This document shows, in pieces, positions 35,581 through 44,037 of a stretch of DNA of 64,000 nucleotides (position 1 is its first letter; the number at the start of each line of letters is the position of its first letter). The translations under genes and the position numbers were made by a program. The notes below the pieces were generated by a model. The model was not told the DNA's origin. It saw only the letters and a list, made by a program, of their open reading frames with translations, and did not search any database. Origin of the DNA: Enhydrobacter aerosaccus (GTDB lineage Bacteria; Pseudomonadota; Alphaproteobacteria; Reyranellales; Reyranellaceae); contig NZ_FUWJ01000001.1 in NCBI RefSeq assembly GCF_900167455.1, positions 186,001 to 250,000 on the forward strand, read 5' to 3'.

Positions 35581-36789
35581 TCATTGGCCGCCGCTGGTTT
35601 CCCGTCCGATGAGATCGCAGATCTCTGCCTCCGGCAGCCCCGCTTCGCGCAGCACCTCCCCCGTGTGCTCGCCAAGGCGCGGCGGCAGCAGGCGCACCGC
35701 GCCGGGCGACTCGGAGAAATCCACCGGCACTGCCGTCACCAGCATCCGCCCTTCTGAAGGGTGCTCGACACGCCGGAAAAAGCCGGTCTCTGCGAGGTAG
35801 TCGTCCTCCAGCAGGTCGGCGAGGCCGTGAACCGGCCCGTTCGGCACGTCGGCGGCATCGAGGCGCGCCTGCCACTCGGCGGTACTGCGGGTGCGCATCA
35901 ACTCCTCGACGATGGCATAGAGGGCGCCGATGTTGAGCGCGCGCTGCGCGAGGCGGGCGAAACGCGGATCCTCAGCGAGGTCCGGCCGCCCGAGCGCGAC
36001 CAGCAGCCGTTGCCACTGGTCGTCGGAGTTGGCCATCAGGCACAAATGCCCGTCGCTGGTCGGGAAGGGCCGCCGATAGGGTGTGAACATGCGCCCGTAG
36101 CCGAGGCCGAGGGACGGGTCGTCCAGCACCCCGCCCCAGAGATGCTCGGCGAGGTTGAAGGAGATCATGGTCTCAAGCATCGGCACATGCACCTCCTGCC
36201 CGCGGCCGGTGCGCTCGCGCCGGTAGAGCGCCATAGCGACGGCGGAGGCGAGGACATGGCCGCAGAACTTGTCAGCGATGGCGCTCGGCACGTAGCGAGG
36301 CTCGCCACCGTCGCGCATGGCGTTGAGCGCGGCGAGGCCGCTCATGCCCTGGATCACGTCGTCGAAGGCCGGGCGGTCTCGATGCCGCCCATCCTTACGG
36401 AAGCCGGTGGCGCTGGCGTGGATGAGCCGCGGGTTGCGCTGCGCCAGCGCGGCATAGGAGAGGCCGAGCCGCTCGGCGGCGCCGACCCGCATGTTGTGCA
36501 CGAGCACGTCGGCGCCGTCGATCAGCCGCAGCAGCGCACGACGCGCCTGTTCCCGCTTCAGGTCGAGCACGACGCTGCGCTTGTTGCGGTTGATGTTGAG
36601 GAACATAACCGCCATGTCGCGCCCGCGCGTCGGGCCGACCTGGCGCATGGTGTCGCCCTGCGGCGGCTCTACCTTCACGACCTCAGCGCCCATGTCGCCG
36701 AGGATCTGCGTCGCCACCGGGCCGAGCACGGCGCTCGTCAGGTCGATCACCCTGACGCCGGCCAGCGGCCCGCCGCCGGCCTCGCTCAT
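35581..36789 (-). CDS. CaiB/BaiF (class III) CoA-transferase
   Basis: A 402-residue class III CoA transferase. LAGVRVIDLTSAVLGPVATQ, NINRNKRSVVLDLK and PSAIADKFCGH (with the catalytic Asp) are in order. AFDDVIQGMSGLAAL is typical of transferases rather than racemases. Its ATG lies 3 bp after the frame-corrected stop of the upstream MaoC gene, so the two are translationally coupled. It would charge a carboxylic acid with CoA taken from succinyl-CoA or a similar donor. It is the last gene of a three-gene minus-strand operon. Confidence 0.9.
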   Translation of the reverse strand: MSEAGGGPLAGVRVIDLTSAVLGPVATQILGDMGAEVVKVEPPQGDTMRQVGPTRGRDMAVMFLNINRNKRSVVLDLKREQARRALLRLIDGADVLVHNMRVGAAERLGLSYAALAQRNPRLIHASATGFRKDGRHRDRPAFDDVIQGMSGLAALNAMRDGGEPRYVPSAIADKFCGHVLASAVAMALYRRERTGRGQEVHVPMLETMISFNLAEHLWGGVLDDPSLGLGYGRMFTPYRRPFPTSDGHLCLMANSDDQWQRLLVALGRPDLAEDPRFARLAQRALNIGALYAIVEELMRTRSTAEWQARLDAADVPNGPVHGLADLLEDDYLAETGFFRRVEHPSEGRMLVTAVPVDFSESPGAVRLLPPRLGEHTGEVLREAGLPEAEICDLIGRETSGGQ

Positions 36790-37277
36790 GCCTCAGGCCC
36801 CACCGGCGCTACGACACTTGACCATGCGCAACGGCGTGTAGGTGACAACCACGGTGCCGTCCTGCCGACGACGCGGTTGCGCGTGCGCACGGGTCCGCGG
36901 CGGCTCTGCGACAGCTGCGCCTCAATCACTTCGACCTCGACATGGATGGTGTCGCTGGCGAAGAGCGGGTTCTCGGTCTTCAGGTCCGTGCCGAGGAAGG
37001 CAAAGCCGGTGTGCTGCATGGTGGCCTGCATCGGCGATCCATCGGCGAAGGTGTGACCGAACGCGCCGGGGGCGACGCGGCCCTTGATGTCGCTCTCGCG
37101 GATGAGGAAGTCGAGGTTCATGAACAGCACCTCGGCCATGCCGGTGCGGTTGATGACGCTCACGATGTCGGCCTCGGTCACCGTACGACCGATGGTGCGG
37201 AAGCGTCGCCCAATCGTCAGTTCTTCGTAGCAGAGGGCCAGCCCCACATAGGGCAGCCCGCCCACGTCCTTCGCCAT
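36786..37277 (-). CDS. MaoC-like hydratase with a C-terminal frameshift
   Basis: A hotdog protein of the MaoC/mesaconyl-hydratase type (GRTVTEADIVSVINRTGM, SDIKGRVAPGAFGHTFADG, TIHVEVEVIEAQ). Up to RTRNRVV it follows the family. The present frame then ends in an unrelated tail (WLSPTRRCAWSS). One base away, the expected ending QDGTVVVTYTPLRMVKCRSA is intact and stops at 36793, 3 bp before the next gene. Thus a one-base indel near 36865 separates the last 24 or so residues. It could be a sequencing error, a recent mutation or programmed slippage. Confidence 0.8.
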   Translation of the reverse strand: MAKDVGGLPYVGLALCYEELTIGRRFRTIGRTVTEADIVSVINRTGMAEVLFMNLDFLIRESDIKGRVAPGAFGHTFADGSPMQATMQHTGFAFLGTDLKTENPLFASDTIHVEVEVIEAQLSQSRRGPVRTRNRVVGRTAPWLSPTRRCAWSSVVAPVGPEA

Positions 37278-37282
37278 GCTCG

Positions 37283-38434
37283 TCACTCCGCCTTGCCGAT
37301 GAGGTTGCGCGCCACGATATTGCGTTGAATCTGGTTGGTTCCCTCGATGATCTGCACCACCTTCGCATCTCGAAAATAGCGGTTGATCGGGAACTCGTTC
37401 GAGATGCCGGAGGCACCGAATATCTGCACCGCATCGGTGGCCACCTTCATCGCTACGTCGCTGGCGAAGCACTTGGCCGAGGCGGCGAGGCTCGCCATCT
37501 CAGCGCCCGTCTTACCGGCATCCACCGCCGCCGCAGCCGCGTAAGTGAGCTGCCGCGCCGCCTCGATCTGGATCGCCATGTCGGCGATCATCCAGCGGAT
37601 ACCCTGGTAGTTGGAGACGGTCTCGCCGAAGGCGCGGCGGCCGCGGGCGAACTCGATCGCGTGATCCATCGCGCCTTGCGCCAGCCCGACCGCGCGGGCG
37701 GCGACGATAGGGCGGGACTTGTTCAGCGCCTCCATCACCGAGCGGAAGCCGCCCGCGCCACCGCCGAGCAGGTTCTCCTTCGGCAGCCGCACGTCGTCGA
37801 AGAACAGCGCCGAGGAAGGGACACCGCGGGCGCCCATCTTCTCTTCCTTGCGGTCGACGCGGAAGCCCGGGCGGTCGCGCTCGACGATGAAGAAATTGAC
37901 CTCGGCCGGGCTGTCATCGCGCTCGAGCCGCGCGCCGACCAGAACGAAGTCCGACACCGCGGCGTTGGTGCACCAGATCTTGCCGCCGTTCAGCACGAAG
38001 CCGTCGCCGTCGGGTCGCGCGCGAGTGCGGATGCCGGCAACGTCGGAGCCGGATTGCGGCTCGGTCAGCGAGAAGGCGGCTCGCAGCGCGCCAGAGGCGA
38101 GGCCGGGCAGCAGCCGCGCCTTCTGCTCCGGCGTCCCGCTGGCAAGGATGGTGCCGAGCGGTACCCACTGCACAACCAGCAGATAGCCGGTGTTGTAGCA
38201 GACCCGGCCCAACTCCTCGACCGCGAGGCAGCCCGCGAGCGTGCTGCCCGAGCCACCATAATCGGGCGGGAAGGGCAGAGTAAACAAGCCGAGCTCGCGC
38301 AGCAGGTCGAACATGTCCTGCGGGTATTCGCCGCTGGCGTCGATGGCCGCAGCGCGCGGCGCCACGCGTTCGCGCGCGACGCGACGCACCAAGTCTCGGA
38401 CCTGGAGTTGCTCCTCGGTCAGGGTAAAGGACAC
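37283..38434 (-). CDS. Acyl-CoA dehydrogenase
   Basis: A complete 383-residue acyl-CoA dehydrogenase. FSLTEPQSGSDVAGIRTRA and GGKIWCTNAAVSDF form the flavin site. QIFGASGISNEFPINRYFRD and IIEGTNQIQRNIVARNL carry the catalytic Glu at the medium/short-chain position, so unlike the 31-33 kb pair it should be active alone. The start is GTG with GAGGAGGAAAC upstream. It heads an operon with the MaoC-like and CaiB-like genes: dehydrogenation, hydration and CoA transfer of one substrate. Confidence 0.93.
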   Translation of the reverse strand: MSFTLTEEQLQVRDLVRRVARERVAPRAAAIDASGEYPQDMFDLLRELGLFTLPFPPDYGGSGSTLAGCLAVEELGRVCYNTGYLLVVQWVPLGTILASGTPEQKARLLPGLASGALRAAFSLTEPQSGSDVAGIRTRARPDGDGFVLNGGKIWCTNAAVSDFVLVGARLERDDSPAEVNFFIVERDRPGFRVDRKEEKMGARGVPSSALFFDDVRLPKENLLGGGAGGFRSVMEALNKSRPIVAARAVGLAQGAMDHAIEFARGRRAFGETVSNYQGIRWMIADMAIQIEAARQLTYAAAAAVDAGKTGAEMASLAASAKCFASDVAMKVATDAVQIFGASGISNEFPINRYFRDAKVVQIIEGTNQIQRNIVARNLIGKAE

Positions 38435-38641
38435 GCCCGTTTCCTCCTCGTTGTGACTGGCCGCTGGGTGGTGTGCCGTATCTGGCAGCTTGTTCGGTAT
38501 GCTGAACGCGGCGTGCGGTCGCTGTCAAAGGCCCCGGCGTCACTGCGAGACGCCCGCTGCGTGGGTTCCTGCCGAACGTCGCTCGTAATCTCGTCCATTG
38601 GCGCTGGCCGGCGGGAGCTGTGCGAAGCACGGGAGAAGATT

Positions 38642-39130
38642 ATGGGTTCGCTGGCCGGTTTGAAGGTGGGTTGACCTTGGGGGCATTGGCCCGGGGCCGA
38701 TGGCGGCGATGCTGCCGGCCGACACGGACGCGACCGTGCTGCGCATCGACCGGCCGGATCCGCCCGAACTGGCATGCGCCAGCCGTTCAAGTACGAACTC
38801 ACCCTGCGCGGGCGGCGCGCCCTCGCGCTCGACCTCAAGCTGCCGCCCGCACGCGGACTCGCGCTGCGGCTGGTGGCCGCTGATCGAGGGTCTCCGGTCC
38901 GGTGTCGCCAAGCGGCTCGGCCTCGGGCCTGAGGAATGCCTCGCGCACGCTCCGCGACTTGCCTACGGGCGCATGACGGGTTGGGGGCAAGAGGGGGCGT
39001 TCGCGCCCGCCGGGCACGACCTCAACTACATCGCACTAACCACATCGCACGGACCGGCGCGCTGCATCATATTGGACGCAAGGCCCACCGCCTTTGCCGC
39101 CGTCCAACCTGATCGGCGACGACGGCGGCT
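38642..39130 (+). pseudogene. Alpha-methylacyl-CoA racemase pseudogene
   Basis: Fragments in successive frames rebuild an AMACR-type protein: MGSLAGLKV, GGIGPGPMAAML, DATVLRIDRPDPPEL, KYELTLRGRRALALDLK, LGLGPEECLAHAPRLAYGRM, GHDLNYIAL, GALHHIGRK and SNLIGD. At least four indels break the frame, and the half after the catalytic Asp region is missing. The intact racemase at 23.2-24.4 kb is a relative. From 39131 to 39266 nothing recognisable is present. Confidence 0.8.
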
Positions 39131-39266
39131 GCGCTGCGACGGTTGCACGACGATTTCCGGATCGTCGAATAATTCGCGTTTCGTGGCGCCCGTCGCAACA
39201 TCGCGCTGTGCTGCCATGCGTCAGCCGAATAGCACCACCTCGCTGTAGGCGCTAATATAAATTCTA

Positions 39267-39282
39267 ATGAATGATCGTTCAT
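39267..39282. promoter_or_regulatory. TetR-type operator candidate before the first of two BVMO genes
   Basis: ATGAATGATCGTTCAT is palindromic in 7 of 8 arm positions and resembles the TGAACGATCGTTCA class of TetR operators. It sits about 55 bp upstream of the monooxygenase start, in AT-rich promoter-like DNA (CTAATATAAATT just before it). No intact TetR gene is adjacent, so a regulator elsewhere would have to act. Confidence 0.5.
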
Positions 39283-39336
39283 ATGCAGTCCCGCAAACGC
39301 AGTGATGCGCGGACTGTAACCTTCGGAGGATCCAGC

Positions 39337-40992
39337 ATGCCCGACGCGTCGACCCTTCCTGATGGGCGTATCTTGACCCGGCTCGACGTCGCCATTGTCG
39401 GGGGCGGATTGGCCGGGCTGTACGCCATCCACCGCCTGCGCGGCATGGGCCTGCGCGTGCGCGCTTTCGAGGCCGGGTCGGACATTGGCGGCACCTGGTT
39501 CTGGAACCGCTATCCGGGCGCGCGCTGCGACGTCGAAAGCCTCGAGTACTCCTATTCCTTCTCCGACGACCTGCAGCAGGTGTGGAAATGGCCGGAACGC
39601 TACGGCACCCAGCCAGAAATCCTGCGCTACATCAACCACGTTGCCGATCGCTTCGACCTGCGCCGCGATGTGCAACTGAACACCCGCGTGATGTCCGCGC
39701 TGTTCGACAGCAAAGCCAACGACTGGACATTGACGACGGACAGGGGTGACGTCGTGCGGGCGCATTTCTGCATCATGGCCGCTGGCAATCTCTCGACGCC
39801 GCGCGTGCCCGAATTCAGGGGCCTGCGCGACTTCCGGGGCAAGTGGTACCACTCCGGGCTCTGGCCGCACGAGGGCGTCGATTTCAGCGGCCAGCGAGTC
39901 GGCGTCATCGGCACCGGCTCGTCGGGCGTCCAGATGATTCCGATCATCGCCCGGCAGGCGAGTCACCTGCATGTCTTCCAGCGCACGGCGAACTTCAGCC
40001 TGCCGGCGCGCAACGCGCCGATGGATCCGGAGCGCGAGCGCCGCCATAAGGCCGAGTATCCGGCCCGCCGGCGCGCCGCCTACGACACACCGTTCGCTAT
40101 CGCCGGCTATCCGAAGCCGACCAGGTCGGCGCTGCAAGCAACACCCGCGGAGCGCCGCGCCGCTTATGAAGCGAAGTGGCAGGAAGGCGGCAGCATCAGC
40201 TTCCTCTACAGCTACACCGACCTGCTGGTGAACAAGGAGGCCAACGACACGGCCTCGGAGTTCGTGCGCGAGAAGATTCGCAGCATCGTCAAGGACCCCA
40301 GGACGGCTGAACTGCTGGCGCCGAAGGACCATCCGATCGGAACCAAGCGGCTGTGCCTCGATACCGGTTACTACGAGACCTACAATCGCAACAACGTCAC
40401 GCTCGTCGACGTGCGCAGCGACCCGATCGGGGAGATCACACCGAACGGCCTGCGTACCGCCAGCGGCGTGGCGTACGAACTGGACACCATCGTCTTCGCC
40501 ACCGGCTTCGATGCCATGACGGGCGCGTTGCGCGAGATCGACATTCGCACCACCGACGGCGCCACGCTGGCGGACAGATGGGCCGGTGGCCCATTGACCT
40601 ATCTCGGGCTGATGGTTGCCGGTTTCCCCAACATGCTCATCATCACTGGCCCTGGCAGCCCTGGCGTGAAGACGCAGATGATCGCCTCGATTGAGCAGCA
40701 CACCGACTGGATCGCCGGCTGCCTCGATCACATGAGCCGACATGGCCTCGATCGCATCGAACCGATGGTCGAAGCCGAAGCCGCCTGGGTGCAGCACGTC
40801 AATGCCGTGGCCGACAGTACGCTCTATCCGCTCGCCAACTCCTGGTATCTCGGGGCCAACATCCCGGACAAGCCGCGGGTGTTCATGCCCTATGTCGGCG
40901 GCTTCGACGCCTACAAGCGGCGCTGCGACGCCGTCGCCGCGAGCGGGTACGAAGGGTTCAGGCTGACCCGGCAAGGCGCGCCGGTGGCGTGA
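39337..40992 (+). CDS. Flavin-containing Baeyer-Villiger monooxygenase
   Basis: A 551-residue class B flavoprotein monooxygenase. VGGGLAGLYAIH (FAD), GTWFWNRYPGARCDVES, the fingerprint FRGKWYHSGLWP, and GTGSSGVQMIPII (NADPH) are all present. The ATG chosen has CGGAGGATC upstream; an earlier in-frame ATG overlaps the operator-like palindrome. It resembles cyclohexanone- and steroid-type monooxygenases in length and motifs. Its neighbour 51 bp downstream is a second enzyme of the same class but clearly different sequence, so the two may act on successive ketones. Confidence 0.92.
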   Translation: MPDASTLPDGRILTRLDVAIVGGGLAGLYAIHRLRGMGLRVRAFEAGSDIGGTWFWNRYPGARCDVESLEYSYSFSDDLQQVWKWPERYGTQPEILRYINHVADRFDLRRDVQLNTRVMSALFDSKANDWTLTTDRGDVVRAHFCIMAAGNLSTPRVPEFRGLRDFRGKWYHSGLWPHEGVDFSGQRVGVIGTGSSGVQMIPIIARQASHLHVFQRTANFSLPARNAPMDPERERRHKAEYPARRRAAYDTPFAIAGYPKPTRSALQATPAERRAAYEAKWQEGGSISFLYSYTDLLVNKEANDTASEFVREKIRSIVKDPRTAELLAPKDHPIGTKRLCLDTGYYETYNRNNVTLVDVRSDPIGEITPNGLRTASGVAYELDTIVFATGFDAMTGALREIDIRTTDGATLADRWAGGPLTYLGLMVAGFPNMLIITGPGSPGVKTQMIASIEQHTDWIAGCLDHMSRHGLDRIEPMVEAEAAWVQHVNAVADSTLYPLANSWYLGANIPDKPRVFMPYVGGFDAYKRRCDAVAASGYEGFRLTRQGAPVA

Positions 40993-41043
40993 CGCCGAAG
41001 CAGCGGCGTCGATTTTGTCAACGCGGCGGAACGGGAGTGGCGC

Positions 41044-42723
41044 ATGAGGGACAGGAACGAACCGGACTATGAGGCTATCGTCATCGGTGCTGGCGTGGCC
41101 GGGATCTATCAGATCAAGCGGCTGGCCGACCTCGGGGTGCGCGCAACGGTGCTCGAGGCCGCGCCGGATCTCGGCGGGACATGGTACTGGAACCGGTATC
41201 CCGGTGCCCGCTTCGACTCGGAGAGCTACACTTATGGTTACTCGTTCTCGAAGGAATTGCTGAACGAGTGGCACTGGAAGGAGCGGTTCTCGGGCCAGCC
41301 GGAGAACCTGCGCTATCTGAACTATGTCGCGGAAAAGTTCGACTTGCGCAAATACATGCAGTTCGACGCGAAGGTGGAGGCGGCGCACTACGACGAGGCG
41401 CACAATCTCTGGCGGCTGAAAATCGCGGACGGGCGTGAAGTCACCTGCCGGTTCGTGATCATGGCGCTGGGCCTGCTGTCGATTCCGACCCTGCCGCGAT
41501 TCGAGGGCATGGACAGCTTCAAGGGCCGCTCGTTCCATACCTTGTACTGGCCACGCGAGCCGGTCGAACTCGCCAGCAAGAAGGTCGCGGTCATCGGCAC
41601 GGGCGCTACGGGCATCCAGGTGATTGGGGAAATCGCAGACAAGGTCGGTGAACTCACAGTGTTCCAGCGGCGGCCCAACTGGAGCGCGCCGCTGAACAAC
41701 AGGCCGATCTCCCAAGCGGAGATGGCTGATATTCGCGCGCGCTACGAAGAGATTTTCGCGACCTGCGCACGCACGCCGGGCGGCTTCGAGCACGAGCCGG
41801 ACCGGCGCGGCTTCTACGAGGTCTCGCGCGAGGAGCGGCTGAAGCTTTGGGACCAGCTCTACGACCAACCCGGCTTTGCGATCTGGCTGCGGAACTTCCG
41901 CGAGATCTTCACCAACGAGGACGCGAACGCGGAGTTCTCCGAGTACATCGCGGACCGCATCCGCCGGCGGGTGAAGGACCCCGTGGTCGCGGAGAAGCTC
42001 ATCCCCCGGGATCACGGCTTTGGCGTCCAGCGGGTCCCGATGGAGACCCACTACTTCGAGGCCTACAACCGGCCCAACGTGCATCTCGTGGACATCAGCG
42101 AGACGCCGATCGTGCGCGTGACCGAGACCGGCCTGCGCACCACCGAGCGCGATTACGGTTTCGACATCATCGTCTACGCCACGGGCTTCGATGCGATCAC
42201 CGGCGCCTTCGATCACATCGACATCCGGGGTGTCGATGGTGAGACGCTGCACGACAAGTGGAAGGACGGACCGTCGACGTTCCTCGGGATGCTCATCCAT
42301 GGGTTCCCGAACCTTCTGATGCCGGCCGGGCCGCAGAGCGGCTCCGCCTCGACCAACTACCCGCGTGGCATCGAGACCGGCGTCAACTGGTGCACCGACC
42401 TGCTCGAGCACATGTGGGGGCATGGCTACATGCGCGCCGAGGCGACGCGCGAGGCGGAAGAAAGCTGGACCGCCCACGTCACGCAGATGTACGCGACGAT
42501 GCTGATGCGGAAGGCCAAGTCCTGGTTCACCGGCTACAACTCGAACGTCCCCGGCCACGAGTACGGCAGGATCCGCTACTTCGTCTACAACGGCGGCGCT
42601 CCGAAGTACGTGGCCCGCATCATCGAGGTCGAGCAGAAAGGCTACGAGGGGATCGTCCTCACCTCCGCGGCGCCATCCTTGTCCGGCGCGCTGCTGGGAA
42701 GGGGCGGCAGGGCCGTGAGCTAA
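41044..42723 (+). CDS. Flavin-containing Baeyer-Villiger monooxygenase
   Basis: A 559-residue class B monooxygenase. GAGVAGIYQIK (FAD), GTWYWNRYPGARFDSES, the fingerprint FKGRSFHTLYWP and GTGATGIQVI (NADPH) are intact. FDSESYTYGYSFSKELLNEW is nearly shared with the enzyme at 27.4 kb, to which it looks closer than to its direct neighbour. A GGAGTGGCGC stretch precedes the ATG. It is likely co-transcribed with the upstream monooxygenase. Confidence 0.92.
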   Translation: MRDRNEPDYEAIVIGAGVAGIYQIKRLADLGVRATVLEAAPDLGGTWYWNRYPGARFDSESYTYGYSFSKELLNEWHWKERFSGQPENLRYLNYVAEKFDLRKYMQFDAKVEAAHYDEAHNLWRLKIADGREVTCRFVIMALGLLSIPTLPRFEGMDSFKGRSFHTLYWPREPVELASKKVAVIGTGATGIQVIGEIADKVGELTVFQRRPNWSAPLNNRPISQAEMADIRARYEEIFATCARTPGGFEHEPDRRGFYEVSREERLKLWDQLYDQPGFAIWLRNFREIFTNEDANAEFSEYIADRIRRRVKDPVVAEKLIPRDHGFGVQRVPMETHYFEAYNRPNVHLVDISETPIVRVTETGLRTTERDYGFDIIVYATGFDAITGAFDHIDIRGVDGETLHDKWKDGPSTFLGMLIHGFPNLLMPAGPQSGSASTNYPRGIETGVNWCTDLLEHMWGHGYMRAEATREAEESWTAHVTQMYATMLMRKAKSWFTGYNSNVPGHEYGRIRYFVYNGGAPKYVARIIEVEQKGYEGIVLTSAAPSLSGALLGRGGRAVS

Positions 42724-42797
42724 CTCGTCCTCGGACGGGTTAGGCGACAGGACCGAACAGCATGCCCCTACGGGCGTAGCGTACGAGGATCGACGGC

Positions 42798-43646
42798 ATG
42801 AGAGATCTCGCAGTCGTTCGGACCGTTGCCGATCTGCGCCGCGCGGTCGGCGAGTTCCGTGCTGCCGGCCGCACCATCGGCATGATCCCGACCATGGGCG
42901 CGCTGCACGCGGGCCATACGAGCCTGGTGCAGGGTGCGCTCGATCACGGTGACGTGCCGGTCGCCTCGATCTTCGTCAATCCGACGCAGTTCGGACCGAA
43001 CGAGGATTTCGCCGCCTATCCGCGCGACGAAGCGGGCGACTTCGCCAAGCTCGAGGCAGCGGGCTGCCGCATCGCCTATGCGCCTGGTGTGGGGGAGATG
43101 TACCCTAGCCCGCAGCTCACGACGGCGACGGTGGCCGATCTGACCGACGGGCTGTGCGGGCCCTTCAGGCCCGGCCACTTCCAGGGCGTCGCCACGGTCG
43201 TATGCAAGCTCCTGATGATGGCCATACCGGACCGCGGCTATTTCGGCGAGAAGGACTACCAGCAGCTCCAGGTGCTGAAGCGCATGGCGCGCGACTTTGC
43301 CATGCCCATCGAGATCGTGGGCATGCCGACCGTCCGCGAGCCCGACGGGCTCGCCATGTCGTCGCGTAATCGTTACCTGTCGCCTGGCGAGCGCAAGACC
43401 GCCAGTGCGATGTATCGCGAGCTCACCGCGCTCGCGGCCAACGTGCGCGACGGCCACACGCCCTGCGCCAAGGCAGCGGCAGAGTCGGCGCAGGCGCTGC
43501 TCGCCGCCGGCTTCGACAAGGTCGAGTATCTCGATGTCGTCGATGCCGAGAGCCTGGCGCCGATCGAACGTGTCGCGGGCCCGGCGCGGATTGCAGCGGC
43601 GGCCCGGCTCGGCCGCACGCGGCTGATCGACAACGTCGCGGTTTGA
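42798..43646 (+). CDS. panC: Pantoate--beta-alanine ligase
   Basis: A 282-residue pantothenate synthetase that joins pantoate and beta-alanine with ATP in the coenzyme A pathway. IPTMGALHAGHTSLV contains the nucleotidyl-transferase HxGH, FVNPTQFGPNEDF and YFGEKDYQQLQVLKRM bind pantoate and ATP, and SSRNRYLSPGER is the KMSKS-like loop. The length is standard. It is a housekeeping gene standing next to catabolic monooxygenases. A local supply of CoA precursor for a CoA-heavy pathway is possible, but chance placement is as likely. Confidence 0.97.
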   Translation: MRDLAVVRTVADLRRAVGEFRAAGRTIGMIPTMGALHAGHTSLVQGALDHGDVPVASIFVNPTQFGPNEDFAAYPRDEAGDFAKLEAAGCRIAYAPGVGEMYPSPQLTTATVADLTDGLCGPFRPGHFQGVATVVCKLLMMAIPDRGYFGEKDYQQLQVLKRMARDFAMPIEIVGMPTVREPDGLAMSSRNRYLSPGERKTASAMYRELTALAANVRDGHTPCAKAAAESAQALLAAGFDKVEYLDVVDAESLAPIERVAGPARIAAAARLGRTRLIDNVAV

Positions 43647-44037
43647 GCGGCCTATTGGCGAGCCCTCGAGCCTCCGCGGTCTCTACGTCACTGCAGGGAT
43701 GGTGGAACAGGAGCACGACCAGCACGCGCATCTGCGGGACGAAAAGGAAGTGCGATGGAAGGAGACAACACCACTTCCAACTCATTCGACGGACTCGGCC
43801 CGGGTGGAAGTGGGGCACATCCGAGCTGTATCCGACACGAGCCAGTCGACGGCAAGGGCGGCGGCAACGGGATTGGCGACCATCGCCGTCATCGATGGGG
43901 ACAAGGTCCGGTCGGTCGAAACTCTCATGTCGGCCCAGGGGCGACGAGCTATGGGTAAAGCGCATGGCGGCCACCCGCTTGCGAGGGTGGGACTACTGTC
44001 AGCGCCGCTTACATCCATTTGCTGTTGAGAACGCACG
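43647..44037. other. Intergenic region, nothing recognised
   Basis: This 391-bp stretch between panC and the cyclase holds several open frames on both strands, but none gives a protein pattern I recognise or a good ribosome site. It may be degraded coding sequence. No clear hairpin terminator is seen after panC. Confidence 0.4.

Noticed and set aside
39067..42558. A 1163-codon minus-strand frame opposite both BVMO genes
   Set aside because: It has no family signature, and both genes on the plus strand have complete catalytic motifs; it is a codon-bias shadow.
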